In this document: positions 28,302 through 39,146 of the stretch, one piece after another
How positions within the stretch are numbered: position 1 is the stretch's first letter
Layout: each line of letters begins with the position of its first letter
Assembly: GCA_031289055.1 (NCBI GenBank)
Contig: JAITQE010000023.1
Span: forward strand, 1-61,584
Source of the DNA: Candidatus Endomicrobiellum porotermitis
GTDB lineage: Bacteria > Elusimicrobiota > Endomicrobiia > Endomicrobiales > Endomicrobiaceae
Direction: 5' to 3'
DNA: 61,584 nucleotides
Translations under genes and position numbers: made by a program
Notes under the pieces: model-generated
Seen by the model: the letters and a program-made list of their open reading frames with translations, nothing else
What the model was told of the DNA's origin: nothing
The model's database searches: none

Positions 28302-28552
28302 TTACTAGCCGCGCGACTTAAGCCGCCGCAAAAAACAACCGTATCAGGGTTGGAAAAATTCATAATTTTGGTTTTTGGATAATTTTTGAGTTTAGAAGCT
28401 AAATAAACAACAGAATTTAACACGTTGGAAGATTTTGCATTTACGTCACTAGGCATAGCGATTTCTTCTTTTATAACGCCTTTTGAAGTAACGACAGCTA
28501 CTTTGATTTGCGTTCCGCCCATGTCAACGCCTAAATACAAGTCTTTGGACAT
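28298..28552 (-). pseudogene. Internally deleted ROK-family sugar kinase
   Basis: The 84-codon frame starts like a ROK glucokinase (LYLGVDMGGTQIKVAVV, the phosphate-binding loop). After about 60 residues it jumps to the late family segment NFSNPDTVVFCGGLSRAA. Intact ROK kinases are about 300 aa, so the catalytic Asp and the zinc-binding Cys cluster have been deleted in frame, and the C-terminus is also short. The frame stays open and overlaps both folC upstream and lptD downstream. The deletion may have been tolerated because it keeps translation coupled. It cannot be an active kinase. Confidence 0.8.
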
Positions 28553-29829
28553 TAAGCTCCCTTTGTATTACGCTTTTGTATAATCTCTAAAACCTCGCCT
28601 ACTAAATATAAAGAACCTATCGTTATTCCAACTTTGCCGCAATCAAACATACGAAATGATTCCTTAACGGAATTTACCACAAAAATTTTATCCTCTGAAA
28701 TATGCTTTGAAAATTCATTCTTTAAATCTATTGGATTTACAGCTCTACTATTTTTAATATAGGGAAGTATTATTTTTTCTGCAAAAGAGGCTGTCTTTTT
28801 TGCCATCTGTTCATACTTTTTTCCCTTCGTTACCGCAAAAATAAAAATCTTCTTTTCATTTGCAAAACCAAGTTTATTAAAAGTATCAAAAAAAGAATCC
28901 AAACCTTCAATATTGTGAGCGCCGTCTATAATCAACTTGAAATTTTTATTATTAATTGAAAGCTCTCTTATGTCAAAACGCCCCGACCATACGGAATTTT
29001 TTAAACCTTTCTTTATGTCCGCTTTGCTTAACGCAAAACCTTTCTTTGACAAAAGCTCCGATGCGCAAACAGCAACAGAAGCGTTTATAATTTGATGCGT
29101 CCCAAGCAAGCTTATATCAATATTCTTTAAATTTAGGCTTTTGCTTATATAGTCAAATCTTTGGCTTAATACGCCGGCCGCTCTATTATTGCCAGAACTA
29201 AAAGCTTTTCCATAAAAATACGGATTTGATTTATTCCTTATAATTAATTCCGCTTTTTTAGGAAGTTTTCCGCAAACTAGATCGCAGTTTTTTTTAATTA
29301 TACCCGCTTTTTCAAAAGCAATTTTCTCAATAGTATTGCCCAATACTTCTTGATGCTCTTTTGCTATAGACGTTATAACGCAAACAAGAGGCTTTTTTAT
29401 CACATTAGTGGCATCAAAACGCCCGCCAAGACCCGTTTCAATTACCGCGACGGCAACTTTTTGTAAAGCAAAATATATAAAAGCAAGCGACGTTAAATAC
29501 TCAAAATAAGACAATTTGCATTTTACGGCTTTATCAAAATATTTCTTTGATAAATCTTTAAATATTTTTTGGGGGATATTTTTTCCGTCAATGCTAATTC
29601 TTTCCGTAATATCAATTAAATGAGGCGAAGTGTATAACGCAGTCTTGTACCCTGCGGTTATTAAAATATTTGAGATAAAAACCGCAGTTGAACCCTTCCC
29701 GTTGGTGCCTGCTATATGAACGACGTTAAGTGAATCTTGAGGATTGCCGACGCCTTTCAAAAATTTCTTTATTCTTGAAAGACCAGGCTTCATACCTTCG
29801 TATTCTTTTAAGTTTTCAAAAAATTTCAT
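28552..29829 (-). CDS. folC: Folylpolyglutamate synthase / dihydrofolate synthase
   Basis: This 425-aa Mur-ligase-like ATPase adds glutamate to folates. The P-loop is [12 protein letters not shown] (about residues 42-53). The Mur-type segments [12 protein letters not shown] and [15 protein letters not shown] are intact, as is the C-terminal domain (DGAHN motif at about residue 305). It follows accD with a 4-bp overlap, the accD-folC order also seen in proteobacteria. Confidence 0.93.
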   Translation of the reverse strand: MKFFENLKEYEGMKPGLSRIKKFLKGVGNPQDSLNVVHIAGTNGKGSTAVFISNILITAGYKTALYTSPHLIDITERISIDGKNIPQKIFKDLSKKYFDKAVKCKLSYFEYLTSLAFIYFALQKVAVAVIETGLGGRFDATNVIKKPLVCVITSIAKEHQEVLGNTIEKIAFEKAGIIKKNCDLVCGKLPKKAELIIRNKSNPYFYGKAFSSGNNRAAGVLSQRFDYISKSLNLKNIDISLLGTHQIINASVAVCASELLSKKGFALSKADIKKGLKNSVWSGRFDIRELSINNKNFKLIIDGAHNIEGLDSFFDTFNKLGFANEKKIFIFAVTKGKKYEQMAKKTASFAEKIILPYIKNSRAVNPIDLKNEFSKHISEDKIFVVNSVKESFRMFDCGKVGITIGSLYLVGEVLEIIQKRNTKGA

Positions 29830-30641
29830 TTTTTAACAAAAAACTTTAAAACCTTAGCAAGAACGTCTTTCATATTTTTTCTTTCAACCACAATATCAAC
29901 CATGCCGTGTTTTTGCAAGAATTCAGAAAGCTGAAATCCTTCAGGAAGTTGTTGTCTTATGGTCTGCTCAATAACTCTTGGTCCCGCAAAACCGATTAAA
30001 GCTCCGGGTTCGGCTATATTGACGTCGCCAAGCATCGCAAAACTTGCAGCAACGCCTCCCGTAGTAGGATCGGTCAAAACTGATATATACGCAAGACCGT
30101 TGTCGGCAAGCTTTGCAATGGCCGCGCTCGTTTTACCCATTTGCATAAGCGATAATACGCCTTCCTGCATTCTTGCTCCGCCAGAAGCAGAGATAATAAT
30201 AAGAGGACATTTTCTCTTTATGGCTCTCTCAACGGCTCTTACTATTTTCTCCCCGACCACAGAACCCATGCTTCCGCCCATAAAATAAAAATCCAGCACA
30301 GCCATAACAACGTTGTAACCGCCAATCTTAGCCTCGCCTGCAACTATCGCATCTTTTAAAGGAGATTTTTTTATCTTATCGGCATATCCGGAAAAATCCA
30401 AGAAATCTACAGGTATTAAATCGCCGTCTATCTCTTTAAAACTTCCTTCGTCCGCAGTAAATTCTATTCTTTTTTGAGCATCAAGCCTTGTGTAGTATCC
30501 GCATTTGGGACACACCATTAAGTTCTCTTCAAAATCTTTTTGAAGAAACATTTGTTCGCACTTTTTACACTGCGTCCAAATGCCTTCAGGCAATCCTTTC
30601 TTCTCCAACATATTCTCAACCAACGTTTCTGTCATACTCAT
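29826..30641 (-). CDS. accD: Acetyl-CoA carboxylase carboxyltransferase subunit beta
   Basis: This 271-aa protein moves the carboxyl group from biotin to acetyl-CoA, giving malonyl-CoA for fatty acid synthesis. It has the N-terminal zinc ribbon with Cys25, Cys28, Cys44 and Cys47. The crotonase-like CoA site shows [11 protein letters not shown] and the downstream [13 protein letters not shown]. Its length is slightly short but normal for the family. The accA, accB and accC genes are not in this window. Confidence 0.95.
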   Translation of the reverse strand: MSMTETLVENMLEKKGLPEGIWTQCKKCEQMFLQKDFEENLMVCPKCGYYTRLDAQKRIEFTADEGSFKEIDGDLIPVDFLDFSGYADKIKKSPLKDAIVAGEAKIGGYNVVMAVLDFYFMGGSMGSVVGEKIVRAVERAIKRKCPLIIISASGGARMQEGVLSLMQMGKTSAAIAKLADNGLAYISVLTDPTTGGVAASFAMLGDVNIAEPGALIGFAGPRVIEQTIRQQLPEGFQLSEFLQKHGMVDIVVERKNMKDVLAKVLKFFVKK

Positions 30642-30668
30642 TATATTCCTCCAACGTTATAAAGCATA

Positions 30669-31634
30669 TTACGCAATACCTTCAACAAGCAAATCCCCCT
30701 GGTCTAAAATCCCTATTGGCTCTCTGTCCTCGTTTATCACTGGAATGTTGTCTATATTATACTTCTTTAATACTTCAGCCGCCTCAATCGCAAGAATTTC
30801 AGAGGTTATAACTTTTGGATATTTTGTCATAACAGAAGTTATGCTCTTTTTCAATAGTTTCTCGTCAAATGACAAACGCCTGCGCAAGTCGCCGTCGGTA
30901 AAAAATCCGACAATTTTACCATCGTCGTCAACAACGCTTACAGCGCCGATTTTAGTGCCCGTCATTACAAGAAGAGCGTCTTCAACAGCGACATTTTGTT
31001 TTACGACAGGATTTTGTTTTCCCTTTCTCATCAAATCGCTAACATGCATTGTAAGCCTTTTGCCTATGGCGCCTAACGGGTGCAAAACAGCTAAATGCTC
31101 TTTTTTAAAACCTTTCAAATTTGAAACAGTAAGCGCTAATGCATCGCCCATAGCAAGAAGCGCGGTAGTAGAAGATGTCGGAGCAAGATTATAAGGACAC
31201 GCTTCTTTTTCAACGCTGCAGTCAATAATACAGTTAATACCTTTCCAAGCGAAAGCTTTTGGGTTTCCTGTCATAGATATAATAGCAACTTTCATTCTTA
31301 TCAGAGCGGGAATAATCCGTTTAACCTCTTCAGTTTCTCCAGAATAGGAAAGCATTATAACAACATCGTCGCTCATAATCATTCCCAAATCGCCGTGCAG
31401 ACCTTCTGAAATGTGCAAAAACACTGAAGGAACGCCGATTGAAGACATAGTGGCGGAAATTTTTCTTCCCACTAATCCTGATTTTCCCAAACCTACAACC
31501 ACTACATGACCTTTGCAATTTTTAATTAGAGACACAGCCTCTTCAAAATTTGAATCTAAATGCTTTAACTGGTCTTTTACAGATTGAGCTTCAGATTTAA
31601 GCGTTTCTTTGGCAATCTTAAAAATATCTGTCAT
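30669..31634 (-). CDS. kdsD: Arabinose-5-phosphate isomerase (KDO pathway)
   Basis: This 321-aa protein has an N-terminal SIS domain (VVGLGKSGLVGRKISATMSS) and two C-terminal CBS domains (from about residue 205), the standard KdsD/KpsF layout. It converts ribulose-5-phosphate to arabinose-5-phosphate, the first step to KDO in the inner LPS core. Its presence with lptD, msbA and the lpx genes shows that KDO-containing LPS is probably made. It lies 27 bp upstream of accD in the same operon. Confidence 0.93.
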   Translation of the reverse strand: MTDIFKIAKETLKSEAQSVKDQLKHLDSNFEEAVSLIKNCKGHVVVVGLGKSGLVGRKISATMSSIGVPSVFLHISEGLHGDLGMIMSDDVVIMLSYSGETEEVKRIIPALIRMKVAIISMTGNPKAFAWKGINCIIDCSVEKEACPYNLAPTSSTTALLAMGDALALTVSNLKGFKKEHLAVLHPLGAIGKRLTMHVSDLMRKGKQNPVVKQNVAVEDALLVMTGTKIGAVSVVDDDGKIVGFFTDGDLRRRLSFDEKLLKKSITSVMTKYPKVITSEILAIEAAEVLKKYNIDNIPVINEDREPIGILDQGDLLVEGIA

Positions 31635-31635
31635 A

Positions 31636-31728
31636 TTAAATCCTCAGTCCGCGAGCAACTTTTATAAACGCACTCATTTTATCGTAATTTTTTCTTTTAG
31701 GCAGATTCGTTTCCGTAGAATTGAACAT
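31636..31728 (-). other. Possible 30-codon reading frame before kdsD
   Basis: A short ATG-initiated frame (MFNSTETNLPKRKNYD and onward) ends two bases before the kdsD ATG. An overlapping frame from an ATG at about 31770 (MTGLRRDKEVWYKK) could be its continuation across a frameshift, so this may be the 3' scrap of a lost gene. No family recognised. Confidence 0.25.
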
Positions 31729-31790
31729 TTTTTATACCAAACTTCTTTATCCCGCCGTAATCCGGTCATGTTATACAAATTTGCAATAAT

Positions 31791-32723
31791 TCAATATTTT
31801 ATGTAATAATTTACCGCATAATTAACAGGTCTATTTTCGTTAGCTGTCGGAACGATTCTTGAAGCGTCAAAATACACCGCCCTAGTATCAGAACTCGAAC
31901 CGCTATTGCTGTTCCCATGCGATACGTCATCTGCGCCATAAAAAGCTCCCAAAAATCCGCTATTAGGTTTTGTTTTTGCAAATCTACCCGTAATATTCCT
32001 TATTGCGTCGCCTTGTTGTTGTCCCACTGGAAAGGCGTTGCCACCAGCACCTCTTAAAAACATTCCGCAAAAATTTGGAAGTTTAAATTTTGGACTGCCA
32101 TTGCCGCCGTAAATTGTGCCTATTGCTCTAAATAAGTCTGGATACATTGATGCGTCAATTTCTCTCCCATCGCAAAGTAAATATCCTCTCGGAGCGCTAT
32201 TTCCAGCAAAAGCTATAACAGTGCCTGGAGGCACGCCCAAACATTCCTTCTCAGCTTTTTGAGAAGGCTTATAGTACAGACGACTGTTTCCATCCATGCC
32301 TATGTATGCCGAATTTTCGCCTATTTCTATTTTTATTTCACTTTCGGAAGATAAATTTTCTGCAGAATATGAATGGAATGAGTAAGGCTGAGCCGTAACT
32401 TTTTCTCTAGGAAAAAGTTCTCTTCCGTCAACAACAATTTGAAGCCACAAATCTTTTTTTCTCCAGTCCACCATGGACTCATCAGGCTTTATTATATACG
32501 TAAAGACCCCGCTGGAAAGTTTTACAGTCTGATTTCCTGACTCCCAAAGGGCAGTTCCGCCTTCGCTTGCGTCATAGATTTTAAAGTTAAAAGGCATATT
32601 TCCGCTAACGGGATAATTGTAAGATTTTAACTTTCCGCTATACCTTATTTCACCTGGAACTCCGGAAAATGCGACAACCGTAAACGAAAAAAAGACAAAT
32701 AACAAAACCAATAGTCTCTTCAC
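31791..32723 (-). CDS. Exported protein with phage tail-collar domain
   Basis: This 310-aa protein has a signal peptide (about residues 1-20). A beta-rich segment follows that resembles the conserved N-terminal region of secreted Elusimicrobiota/Planctomycete-type proteins (LPFNFKIYDA-like, then TALWESGNQTVKLSSGVFTYII). From about residue 160 there is a phage tail-collar domain: PPGTVIAFAG, APRGYLLCDGREID, then LPNFCGMFLRGAGG. The start is a GTG preceded by GGAGGGG. Tail-collar domains normally sit at the tips of phage tail fibres. On an exported protein they may form a surface adhesin. It is not near other phage genes. Confidence 0.8.
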   Translation of the reverse strand: MKRLLVLLFVFFSFTVVAFSGVPGEIRYSGKLKSYNYPVSGNMPFNFKIYDASEGGTALWESGNQTVKLSSGVFTYIIKPDESMVDWRKKDLWLQIVVDGRELFPREKVTAQPYSFHSYSAENLSSESEIKIEIGENSAYIGMDGNSRLYYKPSQKAEKECLGVPPGTVIAFAGNSAPRGYLLCDGREIDASMYPDLFRAIGTIYGGNGSPKFKLPNFCGMFLRGAGGNAFPVGQQQGDAIRNITGRFAKTKPNSGFLGAFYGADDVSHGNSNSGSSSDTRAVYFDASRIVPTANENRPVNYAVNYYIKY

Positions 32724-32758
32724 TTTGCCCCTCCCCGCGCGCGCGTTTTAACCCAACG

Positions 32759-34534
32759 TTAATTATGCATAAACTGAACGTTGTACAAATTTGCGTAATA
32801 TCCATTTAACGCTAACAGTTCTTTATGAGCGCCAACCTCAACAATATCGCCCGATTCAAAAACATATATTCTGTCGGAGTTTATTATTGTAGATAAACGA
32901 TGCGCTATAACTATTGAAGTTCTTCCGTTCATAAGTTTTTCAAGCCCTTCCTGAACCATTCTTTCAGATTTCGAATCCAAAGAACTCGTAGCCTCGTCAA
33001 GGAGAAGTATTGGAGCATTTTTAAGCATGGCTCTTGCTATAGAAACCATCTGCTTCTGTCCACCGGACAATGCGCCGCCTCTTTCGCCAACAATAGTATC
33101 ATATCCGTGTTTTTGCTTCATAATAAAGTTGTGAGCGGCGGCATGTTTTGCAGCTTCTATCGCATCATCATCAGTAGCTCCGGGTCTGCCCGTCAAAATA
33201 TTGTTCTTAATAGTATCATCAAAAAGCACAACGTCCTGCGAAACAAAGGCTATGTTCTCGCGCAGAGACCTTATAGTAACGTCTCTTATGTCCTGATCGT
33301 CTATCTCTATACCGCCATCTTTAACATCGTAAAATCTCAGTAACAAATTCATCAGCGTAGATTTGCCCGATCCCGCCGCTCCAACAATAGCCACCTTCTC
33401 GCCAGATTTTACTTCTAAGTTAATACCGCGCAGAATCTCAACGCCAGGAACATATTCAAACTTAACTTTTTTAACTTTTATCGCTCCTTTATCCACTTTT
33501 AAATCGTAAGCGCCGCGTTTGTCTACAATAAACGGTTTTTTATCCATAATCGCAAAAATACGATCTATTGCCATTATTCCCATCTGCATCGTCGTATTTA
33601 AATTCGCCAATGATTTCATAGGCTGATATGCCGCGACTATAGCTATTAAGAAAACTACAAAGTCGCCCGTAGTAAGCGTTCCGCGCACAATTCTATATCC
33701 GCCGTAGGCAAGAGTTCCGGCAGCGGCTACGCCTCCGAAAAATTCCATAAGAGGACTTAGTATGTTGCTGTTTTTAGCCATTTTAACTTCAATGCCCGCG
33801 ATAGCTTCGGCACTGCCTCTAATTTTCTTTGATTCCAATTCTTCCATATTGTAAGATTTTACTATCTTTATACCCTGAAAAGACTGCGCAAGCATCGCAT
33901 ACAAATTCCCGAAAGAATTCTGCTGATTGCTGAAAATTTTCTTTATTTTCTTCCCAAAGTAGACCATTGGATAAAAAGCTATCGGAAAAAGAATAAACAT
34001 CGCCGACGCCATGTCAAAACTCTTCCAAAACATAAGAATAACCAAAAATAGTACAGAACAAGCGTCTCTGACAACTGTAGTTATGCTGTTTACAATTGCG
34101 TTCCTTATAGCTCCCAAATCGCCCATAAAATGCACTAAAAGATTTCCTGAATTGTTCTTGTTGAAGAACTCCAAATCCTGCGCTATAATCATGGCAAACA
34201 AATCGCCTTGCAAACGTTTAGTAAAATTTGACCCCATTTTTATCATTGTTACAGATTGCATATACTGAGCCACTCCTTTAGCGCCGAATGCAAATATTAC
34301 CTGAGCGGCGATCACAAAAAGAATATCTTTATTTTTTTCTATAAAAACTTTATCAAAAACAGGCTTGAGCAAACTAACGGACCAAGCATTTAGAGCCGAA
34401 TATATTCCCATAAAAACTAAAGATACTACCAAAAGTTTCCATTGCGGCAACATATAAACAAGCCATAAGCGTTTTACTCTTTTAACCGCTTCTGCGCTTG
34501 TATTTTTGAAAAGTCTTTCTTTAATAATGAACAC
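32759..34534 (-). CDS. msbA: Lipid A export ABC transporter MsbA
   Basis: This 591-aa protein fuses a six-helix transmembrane domain to one nucleotide-binding domain. Walker A is GAAGSGKST, the signature LSGGQKQ, Walker B ILLLDEATSSLD, and the H-loop IVIAHRLST. All are intact. The homodimer flips lipid A-core across the inner membrane. The LPS context (kdsD, lptD, lpx genes) supports MsbA rather than a general multidrug exporter, although sequence alone does not settle this. It lies between the ABC-F gene and the tail-collar gene. Confidence 0.88.
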   Translation of the reverse strand: MFIIKERLFKNTSAEAVKRVKRLWLVYMLPQWKLLVVSLVFMGIYSALNAWSVSLLKPVFDKVFIEKNKDILFVIAAQVIFAFGAKGVAQYMQSVTMIKMGSNFTKRLQGDLFAMIIAQDLEFFNKNNSGNLLVHFMGDLGAIRNAIVNSITTVVRDACSVLFLVILMFWKSFDMASAMFILFPIAFYPMVYFGKKIKKIFSNQQNSFGNLYAMLAQSFQGIKIVKSYNMEELESKKIRGSAEAIAGIEVKMAKNSNILSPLMEFFGGVAAAGTLAYGGYRIVRGTLTTGDFVVFLIAIVAAYQPMKSLANLNTTMQMGIMAIDRIFAIMDKKPFIVDKRGAYDLKVDKGAIKVKKVKFEYVPGVEILRGINLEVKSGEKVAIVGAAGSGKSTLMNLLLRFYDVKDGGIEIDDQDIRDVTIRSLRENIAFVSQDVVLFDDTIKNNILTGRPGATDDDAIEAAKHAAAHNFIMKQKHGYDTIVGERGGALSGGQKQMVSIARAMLKNAPILLLDEATSSLDSKSERMVQEGLEKLMNGRTSIVIAHRLSTIINSDRIYVFESGDIVEVGAHKELLALNGYYANLYNVQFMHN

Positions 34535-34575
34535 CTTTCGCTCCGGGAATTTTATATGTACCGGAACATATTAAA

Positions 34576-36432
34576 TCATATTTTGGGATTGTTGTCTTCT
34601 AATTTTTCCATACGGTTTCTAAAACGTTCAGATTCTTTTTCGTATTTTTCAAACACGCACGCAAGTTCCGTATAAAAACTTTCTATTTCCGCTTGAAGAG
34701 TCTTATTGAGTTTGGACCCTTCCGATAAGAAAGATATATTGCCATTTTGGGAAGCCTCTATAAGTTGTTGCGTGTTTAGATTAAACTCTTCTTCTTTTTT
34801 TGTTATACCGCTTTCAATATTGTTAATCTTTTCTTCCAAAGGTCTTAAAATTCTTGATTTTTCTTGTATAAGCTCAGCGCGAAGCTTCTTTATTTCTTCT
34901 TTGCTTTTTTCAAATATCTTTTGAGAAGTTTTCGCCTTTATCTTAGAACTTTCATCTTCCCAACCTGTTTTTTCTAAAAAGTCTTGATACGCACCGTCAA
35001 AGACAGAAACTTTATCTCTGTCAAAGATTATGAATTTTGTAGCTATAGCGTGCAGCATTTCCTCATTATGCGTAACTATGATAACTGAACCGCGGAATTC
35101 GTTAATCGCGTCTATCAGTCCTTCGCAGGATTCCATATCCAGATGGTTGGTAGGCTCGTCAAGCAGCAAGAGATGGCATGGATTTGCCAAAATTTTGCCA
35201 AGCAAAACTCTGCTTTTTTCGCCGCCGCTTAAAACTTCTATTTTTTTAAGCGCGTCATCGCCGCTAAACATCATTGAGCCGGCAATATTCCTCGCTTTCT
35301 GAGGCAGGCATTTATCCGATGCAAGAATTTCTTCAAAAACCGTTTTTTGAGGATTTAAATTTGCGCTGTCTGACTGAACAAAATACGCTGTTTTTAAATC
35401 AGGGTGTTTCTTTATACTGCCATCGCAAGGCGTAAGCCTCTCCGCTATCAATTTTAAAAGCGTTGATTTTCCCTTGCCGTTTTTGCCTATAACGCAAATT
35501 CGCTCATTTTTCAAAACATCAAAACTTAGTTTGTTTATCAAAAGCTTATCCAGGGTATAACCAAACGCCAAATTGTGGACGCCAAGCATTTTTGCCGCGG
35601 GAAATTCTAATCCTGAAAAAGAAAAGCCTAAAGTTTCTATTTCATCAAGTTTTTCAAGATTATCTTGTTTTTCAATGGTTTTTAAGCGCGATTGAACCAT
35701 TCCCGCAAGTCTTGCCTTCGCTCTGAAACGCCTGATAAAAAGCTCTGTTTGCTTGATTCTTTTTTCAACATTTAATCTTGTCTTTTCGTATATTTCTTCT
35801 TCTTTTTCTATTTGCTCGTAAAGCTTTTGCGTACTGCCTTCAATTTTTCTGACTTTAGTTCTGTGTATTGCCGCGCAATGCGTTATAACGCCGTCCATAA
35901 AGTTTCTGTCGTGAGTAATAAGCATCAATTCGCCTTTCCAAGAACGCAAAAATCCGCTAAGCCACCTTATAGCAACAATATCAAGATAATTGTTTGGCTC
36001 GTCAAGCATAAGCATATCCGCATCTGAGAGTAAAACTTTCGCTAAGTTTATACGTATTTTGTATCCGCCCGAAAAATCAACGGGATTCTTTAACATATCG
36101 CTTACTGAAAAACCAAGTCCAGAAAGAGTCTTTTCGGCTTTCCAAGACGAATCTTTTTCTTCTCCAGATAAAGCAAGGCAAGCTTCGCCAAGAACCGTAT
36201 TTTGAGTGAAATTTATATGCTGCTCAAGATACCCCAATTTATAATTTTTAGGCATACTTATAGATCCTGAATCATACTCCATCTTACCCAGAACCATTTT
36301 AAATAAAGTAGTCTTGCCATGACCATTTCTTCCCACGACACCAACTCTTTCTTTAGCGTTTACGTTTAAACTAAGATTGTCAAACAACGTCCTGCCGCCA
36401 AATGATTTATTAAGATTTACAATTTTAATCAT
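34576..36432 (-). CDS. ABC-F family ATPase
   Basis: This 618-aa soluble protein has two ATP-binding domains and no membrane segments. The first has [22 protein letters not shown] and [10 protein letters not shown]. The second has [22 protein letters not shown] and [12 protein letters not shown] charged linker of about 70 residues joins them, and a C-terminal coiled coil (about 520-618) matches the Uup/YheS-type tail. ABC-F proteins bind the ribosomal E-site or resolve stalled translation. The exact subfamily is not clear from motifs. Confidence 0.92.
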   Translation of the reverse strand: MIKIVNLNKSFGGRTLFDNLSLNVNAKERVGVVGRNGHGKTTLFKMVLGKMEYDSGSISMPKNYKLGYLEQHINFTQNTVLGEACLALSGEEKDSSWKAEKTLSGLGFSVSDMLKNPVDFSGGYKIRINLAKVLLSDADMLMLDEPNNYLDIVAIRWLSGFLRSWKGELMLITHDRNFMDGVITHCAAIHRTKVRKIEGSTQKLYEQIEKEEEIYEKTRLNVEKRIKQTELFIRRFRAKARLAGMVQSRLKTIEKQDNLEKLDEIETLGFSFSGLEFPAAKMLGVHNLAFGYTLDKLLINKLSFDVLKNERICVIGKNGKGKSTLLKLIAERLTPCDGSIKKHPDLKTAYFVQSDSANLNPQKTVFEEILASDKCLPQKARNIAGSMMFSGDDALKKIEVLSGGEKSRVLLGKILANPCHLLLLDEPTNHLDMESCEGLIDAINEFRGSVIIVTHNEEMLHAIATKFIIFDRDKVSVFDGAYQDFLEKTGWEDESSKIKAKTSQKIFEKSKEEIKKLRAELIQEKSRILRPLEEKINNIESGITKKEEEFNLNTQQLIEASQNGNISFLSEGSKLNKTLQAEIESFYTELACVFEKYEKESERFRNRMEKLEDNNPKI

Positions 36433-36445
36433 ACTTCAATCCCGA

Positions 36446-36700
36446 TTATCCCTCAGTAACTTTCATATCTATAACGCGCATTTGCTTCCATTCGCCATTT
36501 TTATATCTGAAATAAAAAATCGTAAAAAAAGCTATCGCGTAAGCCATAGCTATAATCCAGTCCGCATACGCTCATCGCTTAAAAACATTTACGATTAAAA
36601 CATAAACGGCAATTTTTTAAAATTATCCAAGTCTGCCAGACAACAATAACATAGATTCCGACTTTCGCCGCAGCGACAAAAAGCAATATGAGCTATTATA
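36446..36700 (-). pseudogene. Remnant of a small membrane protein gene
   Basis: The minus strand downstream of recG reads AAAKVGIYVIVVWQTWIILK in one frame. After a frame change and one in-frame stop it continues with ADWIIAMAYAIAFFTIFYFR and KNGEWKQMRVIDMKVTEG to a stop at 36446. Two hydrophobic helices are clear. It looks like a decayed inner-membrane protein of about 80 aa. The family is not recognised. Confidence 0.45.
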
Positions 36701-36705
36701 CAAAA

Positions 36706-38814
36706 TTAGCCGACGTTGATAAGTTTGATTTTGTTTGAGAAATGTTTATTTATAAGAGTTTTTAAAACAGCATTGCTTTCTTTAACTAGAAGAGGATCGT
36801 CTTCTATAATTTTTGTAGCATGACTTTTTGTAAATTCAATAATATCCGCGTCTTTTATCAAATCCCCCGCTTTAAATTCTGGAAATCCGTGCTGGACTGT
36901 TCCCATAAGCTCGCCTGGGCCTCTCATCTTTAAATCCTCTTCGGCTATTTTAAACCCGTTGTTTGTAGATGTTATTATTGAAAGTCGCTTATTGGCATTT
37001 TCGCCGTTTGAACTTCCTATAAGATACGCATACGACTGCTTAGCGCTTCTGCCTATCCTTCCTCTAAGTTGATGCAAAGCCAATAATCCGAATCTTTCAG
37101 CATGATGTATTATCATAATTGTAGCGTCAGGCGCATCTATTCCCACTTCAATTACCGTAGTAGATATTAAAACATCGTATTCTTTATTTTTAAACTTCCG
37201 CATTACTTCATTTTTCTCCGACGGCTTAATCTTGCCGTGTAAAAGTCCGACTTTAAAATCTTTAAACCGCGTTTGTTGTAATTTTTCGGCTTCTTGAACC
37301 GCAGATTTTAAAGCAAGTTTGTCGGACTCGTCTGCCAAAGGATAAACGATATAAGCTTGATTGCCGTTTTTTAATTCTTTTATCGCATTCTCATAAGCGC
37401 AATTTTCGTTTGAAGAATACGTTTTAATAGGCGTCCTTCCCGGAGTCGTAGAAGTTATTGTAGTCACGTCCATTTCGCCGTATAGAGTCATAGCCAACGC
37501 TCTTGGTATAGGGGTTGCCGTCATCATCAAAATATCAGGAGTTTCAGCTTTGTCCAACGCTGCAAATTTTTGCATAACGCCAAATCTGTGCTGCTCATCG
37601 ACAACTATCAAAGATAGATTTTTAAATTTTATTCTCTCTTCCATCAAAGAATGCGTGCCTATTGCAATCTTTATCTCGCCGTTTTTAAGACCTGACAAAA
37701 TTTTATCTCTTTGGCTTTTTTTCTTAAGCGTTGAAGACGTAGCTAAAACTATTTTTACATCTAAACCCGAGAGCATATTTGATATTGTCAAATAATGCTG
37801 CTCGGCTAAAATCTCCGTAGGAGCAACAATCATTGCTTGATAATTGTTTTCCGCCGCAAGAACAATAGCGCTCAAAGCCACAACAGTTTTGCCAGAACCG
37901 ACGTCGCCCATAAGTATTCTGTTCATTGGATATAAACTTTGCATATCCGCAAAAATATCATTTATCGCTTTTTTTTGCTCTTTAGTAAATTCAAAAGTTA
38001 AGTTATTTTTGAAAGCCGGCAGAAGAGTTCTTCGTATATCGTATTTTTGCGTTTTACAATTCTTCTTAATACTATTTCGCGATAGAGAAAGAACCGATTC
38101 TAAAACGAAAAATTCCTGCAAAGCAAACGCTCTACGAGCTTGCTCAGCTTCTTCTAAACTGTTAGGATAGTGAATCTTTCGGATTGCATCTTCAGATTTC
38201 ATATTAGGAATGCTTCCGAAGTTATGAATTAGTTCAGAAATATCGGGGTACAAGCTGCCAAACATACCTAAAACGCTATTGACAATTTCTCTTATAAACT
38301 TTTGATTTAACTTTTCCGTAGCCGCGTATACGGGAACTATTTTATTAAACAATACAGGTTTGACACTCTTTTCTCCAACAACCTCATAGTCTATTGCAGA
38401 TATAAATCTACCGGCGCGTTCCAGTTTAACTTCGCCGTAAATATAAGCATATGACCCCGGAGTAAAAGCCTTTTTTATAGGAGCGAAAACATCTGCGAAA
38501 GAATACGGATTCTTTTTTCTAAAAAACCGAGCAGCCGCCATAGAAGAATCGTCAAATATTTCCACATCCAGCACGCTTAATCCTTTAGACAGACTTCTTT
38601 CATAAGAATTACCGACTCTCGCAAACAAGCAGCCGTGTCCATGCTCATAGATATCTTTTACTGAAATAATTTTTGTTCTATCTTGATACTGAACAGGGAA
38701 AAAAGTAAGAATATCGCCAATAGTTTGAATGCCAAGTTTTGAAAATGCTTGAGCGCGCTTCGGACCCATCCCTTTAAGATATTGTATTTCAGTGTCTAAA
38801 TGAATTGTCGCCAT
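36706..38814 (-). CDS. recG: ATP-dependent DNA helicase RecG
   Basis: The 702-aa branch-migration helicase starts at Met 38814 ([15 protein letters not shown]). An in-frame ATG 15 bp further upstream lies inside or before the -10 box and is less likely. The N-terminal wedge/OB region is followed by the helicase core with [12 protein letters not shown] ([10 protein letters not shown]), [12 protein letters not shown] and the C-terminal QLRGRIGRS. RecG remodels stalled forks and Holliday junctions. It is divergent from rpmB. Confidence 0.94.
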   Translation of the reverse strand: MATIHLDTEIQYLKGMGPKRAQAFSKLGIQTIGDILTFFPVQYQDRTKIISVKDIYEHGHGCLFARVGNSYERSLSKGLSVLDVEIFDDSSMAAARFFRKKNPYSFADVFAPIKKAFTPGSYAYIYGEVKLERAGRFISAIDYEVVGEKSVKPVLFNKIVPVYAATEKLNQKFIREIVNSVLGMFGSLYPDISELIHNFGSIPNMKSEDAIRKIHYPNSLEEAEQARRAFALQEFFVLESVLSLSRNSIKKNCKTQKYDIRRTLLPAFKNNLTFEFTKEQKKAINDIFADMQSLYPMNRILMGDVGSGKTVVALSAIVLAAENNYQAMIVAPTEILAEQHYLTISNMLSGLDVKIVLATSSTLKKKSQRDKILSGLKNGEIKIAIGTHSLMEERIKFKNLSLIVVDEQHRFGVMQKFAALDKAETPDILMMTATPIPRALAMTLYGEMDVTTITSTTPGRTPIKTYSSNENCAYENAIKELKNGNQAYIVYPLADESDKLALKSAVQEAEKLQQTRFKDFKVGLLHGKIKPSEKNEVMRKFKNKEYDVLISTTVIEVGIDAPDATIMIIHHAERFGLLALHQLRGRIGRSAKQSYAYLIGSSNGENANKRLSIITSTNNGFKIAEEDLKMRGPGELMGTVQHGFPEFKAGDLIKDADIIEFTKSHATKIIEDDPLLVKESNAVLKTLINKHFSNKIKLINVG

Positions 38815-38849
38815 GCGGGCATTATACAAATTTGACTAGAACCTGCGAA
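38815..38849 (-). promoter_or_regulatory. recG promoter, predicted leaderless start
   Basis: The minus strand reads TTCGCA (38844-38849), a 17-bp spacer, TATAAT (38821-38826), then GCCCGC and the ATG. The 6-nt gap puts +1 at the A of the ATG, exactly as for nadK. Confidence 0.55.
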
Positions 38850-38894
38850 ATAAGATATGATTCCTTATCTAAGGACTTATTGGGGGTGTTTAAA

Positions 38895-39086
38895 ATGTCT
38901 TACAAATGCGTAGTTTGCGGCAAAGGTTCAACATCAGGAAATACTATCAGCCATTCAAATAAAGCTTCTAAGAGGCTTTTCAGACCTAATCTTCAAAGCC
39001 TCAATATTATGCTTGACGGTAAAAAAAACCGCGAGTATGTTTGCACTTCTTGCATTAAATCAAACAAAGTTAAAAAAGCTATATAA
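38895..39086 (+). CDS. rpmB: 50S ribosomal protein L28
   Basis: This 63-aa ribosomal protein has the motif [19 protein letters not shown] and the later [23 protein letters not shown]. Two CxxC pairs make it the zinc-binding L28 type. I chose the ATG at 38895 because GGGGGTG lies just upstream; a longer in-frame extension to 38805 has no family similarity. It is a single-gene unit with its own terminator. Confidence 0.95.
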   Translation: MSYKCVVCGKGSTSGNTISHSNKASKRLFRPNLQSLNIMLDGKKNREYVCTSCIKSNKVKKAI

Positions 39087-39094
39087 ATAAAGCA

Positions 39095-39138
39095 GAGAAT
39101 ACTTATCGCGTTTAATTTTGCGTATTCTCTTTTTTTGT
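39095..39138 (+). terminator. Rho-independent terminator of rpmB
   Basis: Arms AGAGAATAC (39095-39103) and GTATTCTCT (39123-39131) form a perfect 9-bp stem ending in a run of seven T. The mirror image lacks a similar T-run right after the stem, so it serves mainly the + strand. Confidence 0.85.
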
Positions 39139-39146
39139 TTGCGCTA

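Noticed and set aside
36730-38814. Frameshift or start problem in recG because of an upstream ATG at 38829
   Set aside because: The upstream ATG lies next to the -10 box. The family start at 38814 is sufficient and the gene is intact.
38805-38894. N-terminal extension of L28
   Set aside because: The extension has no family similarity, and a ribosome-binding site precedes the ATG at 38895.
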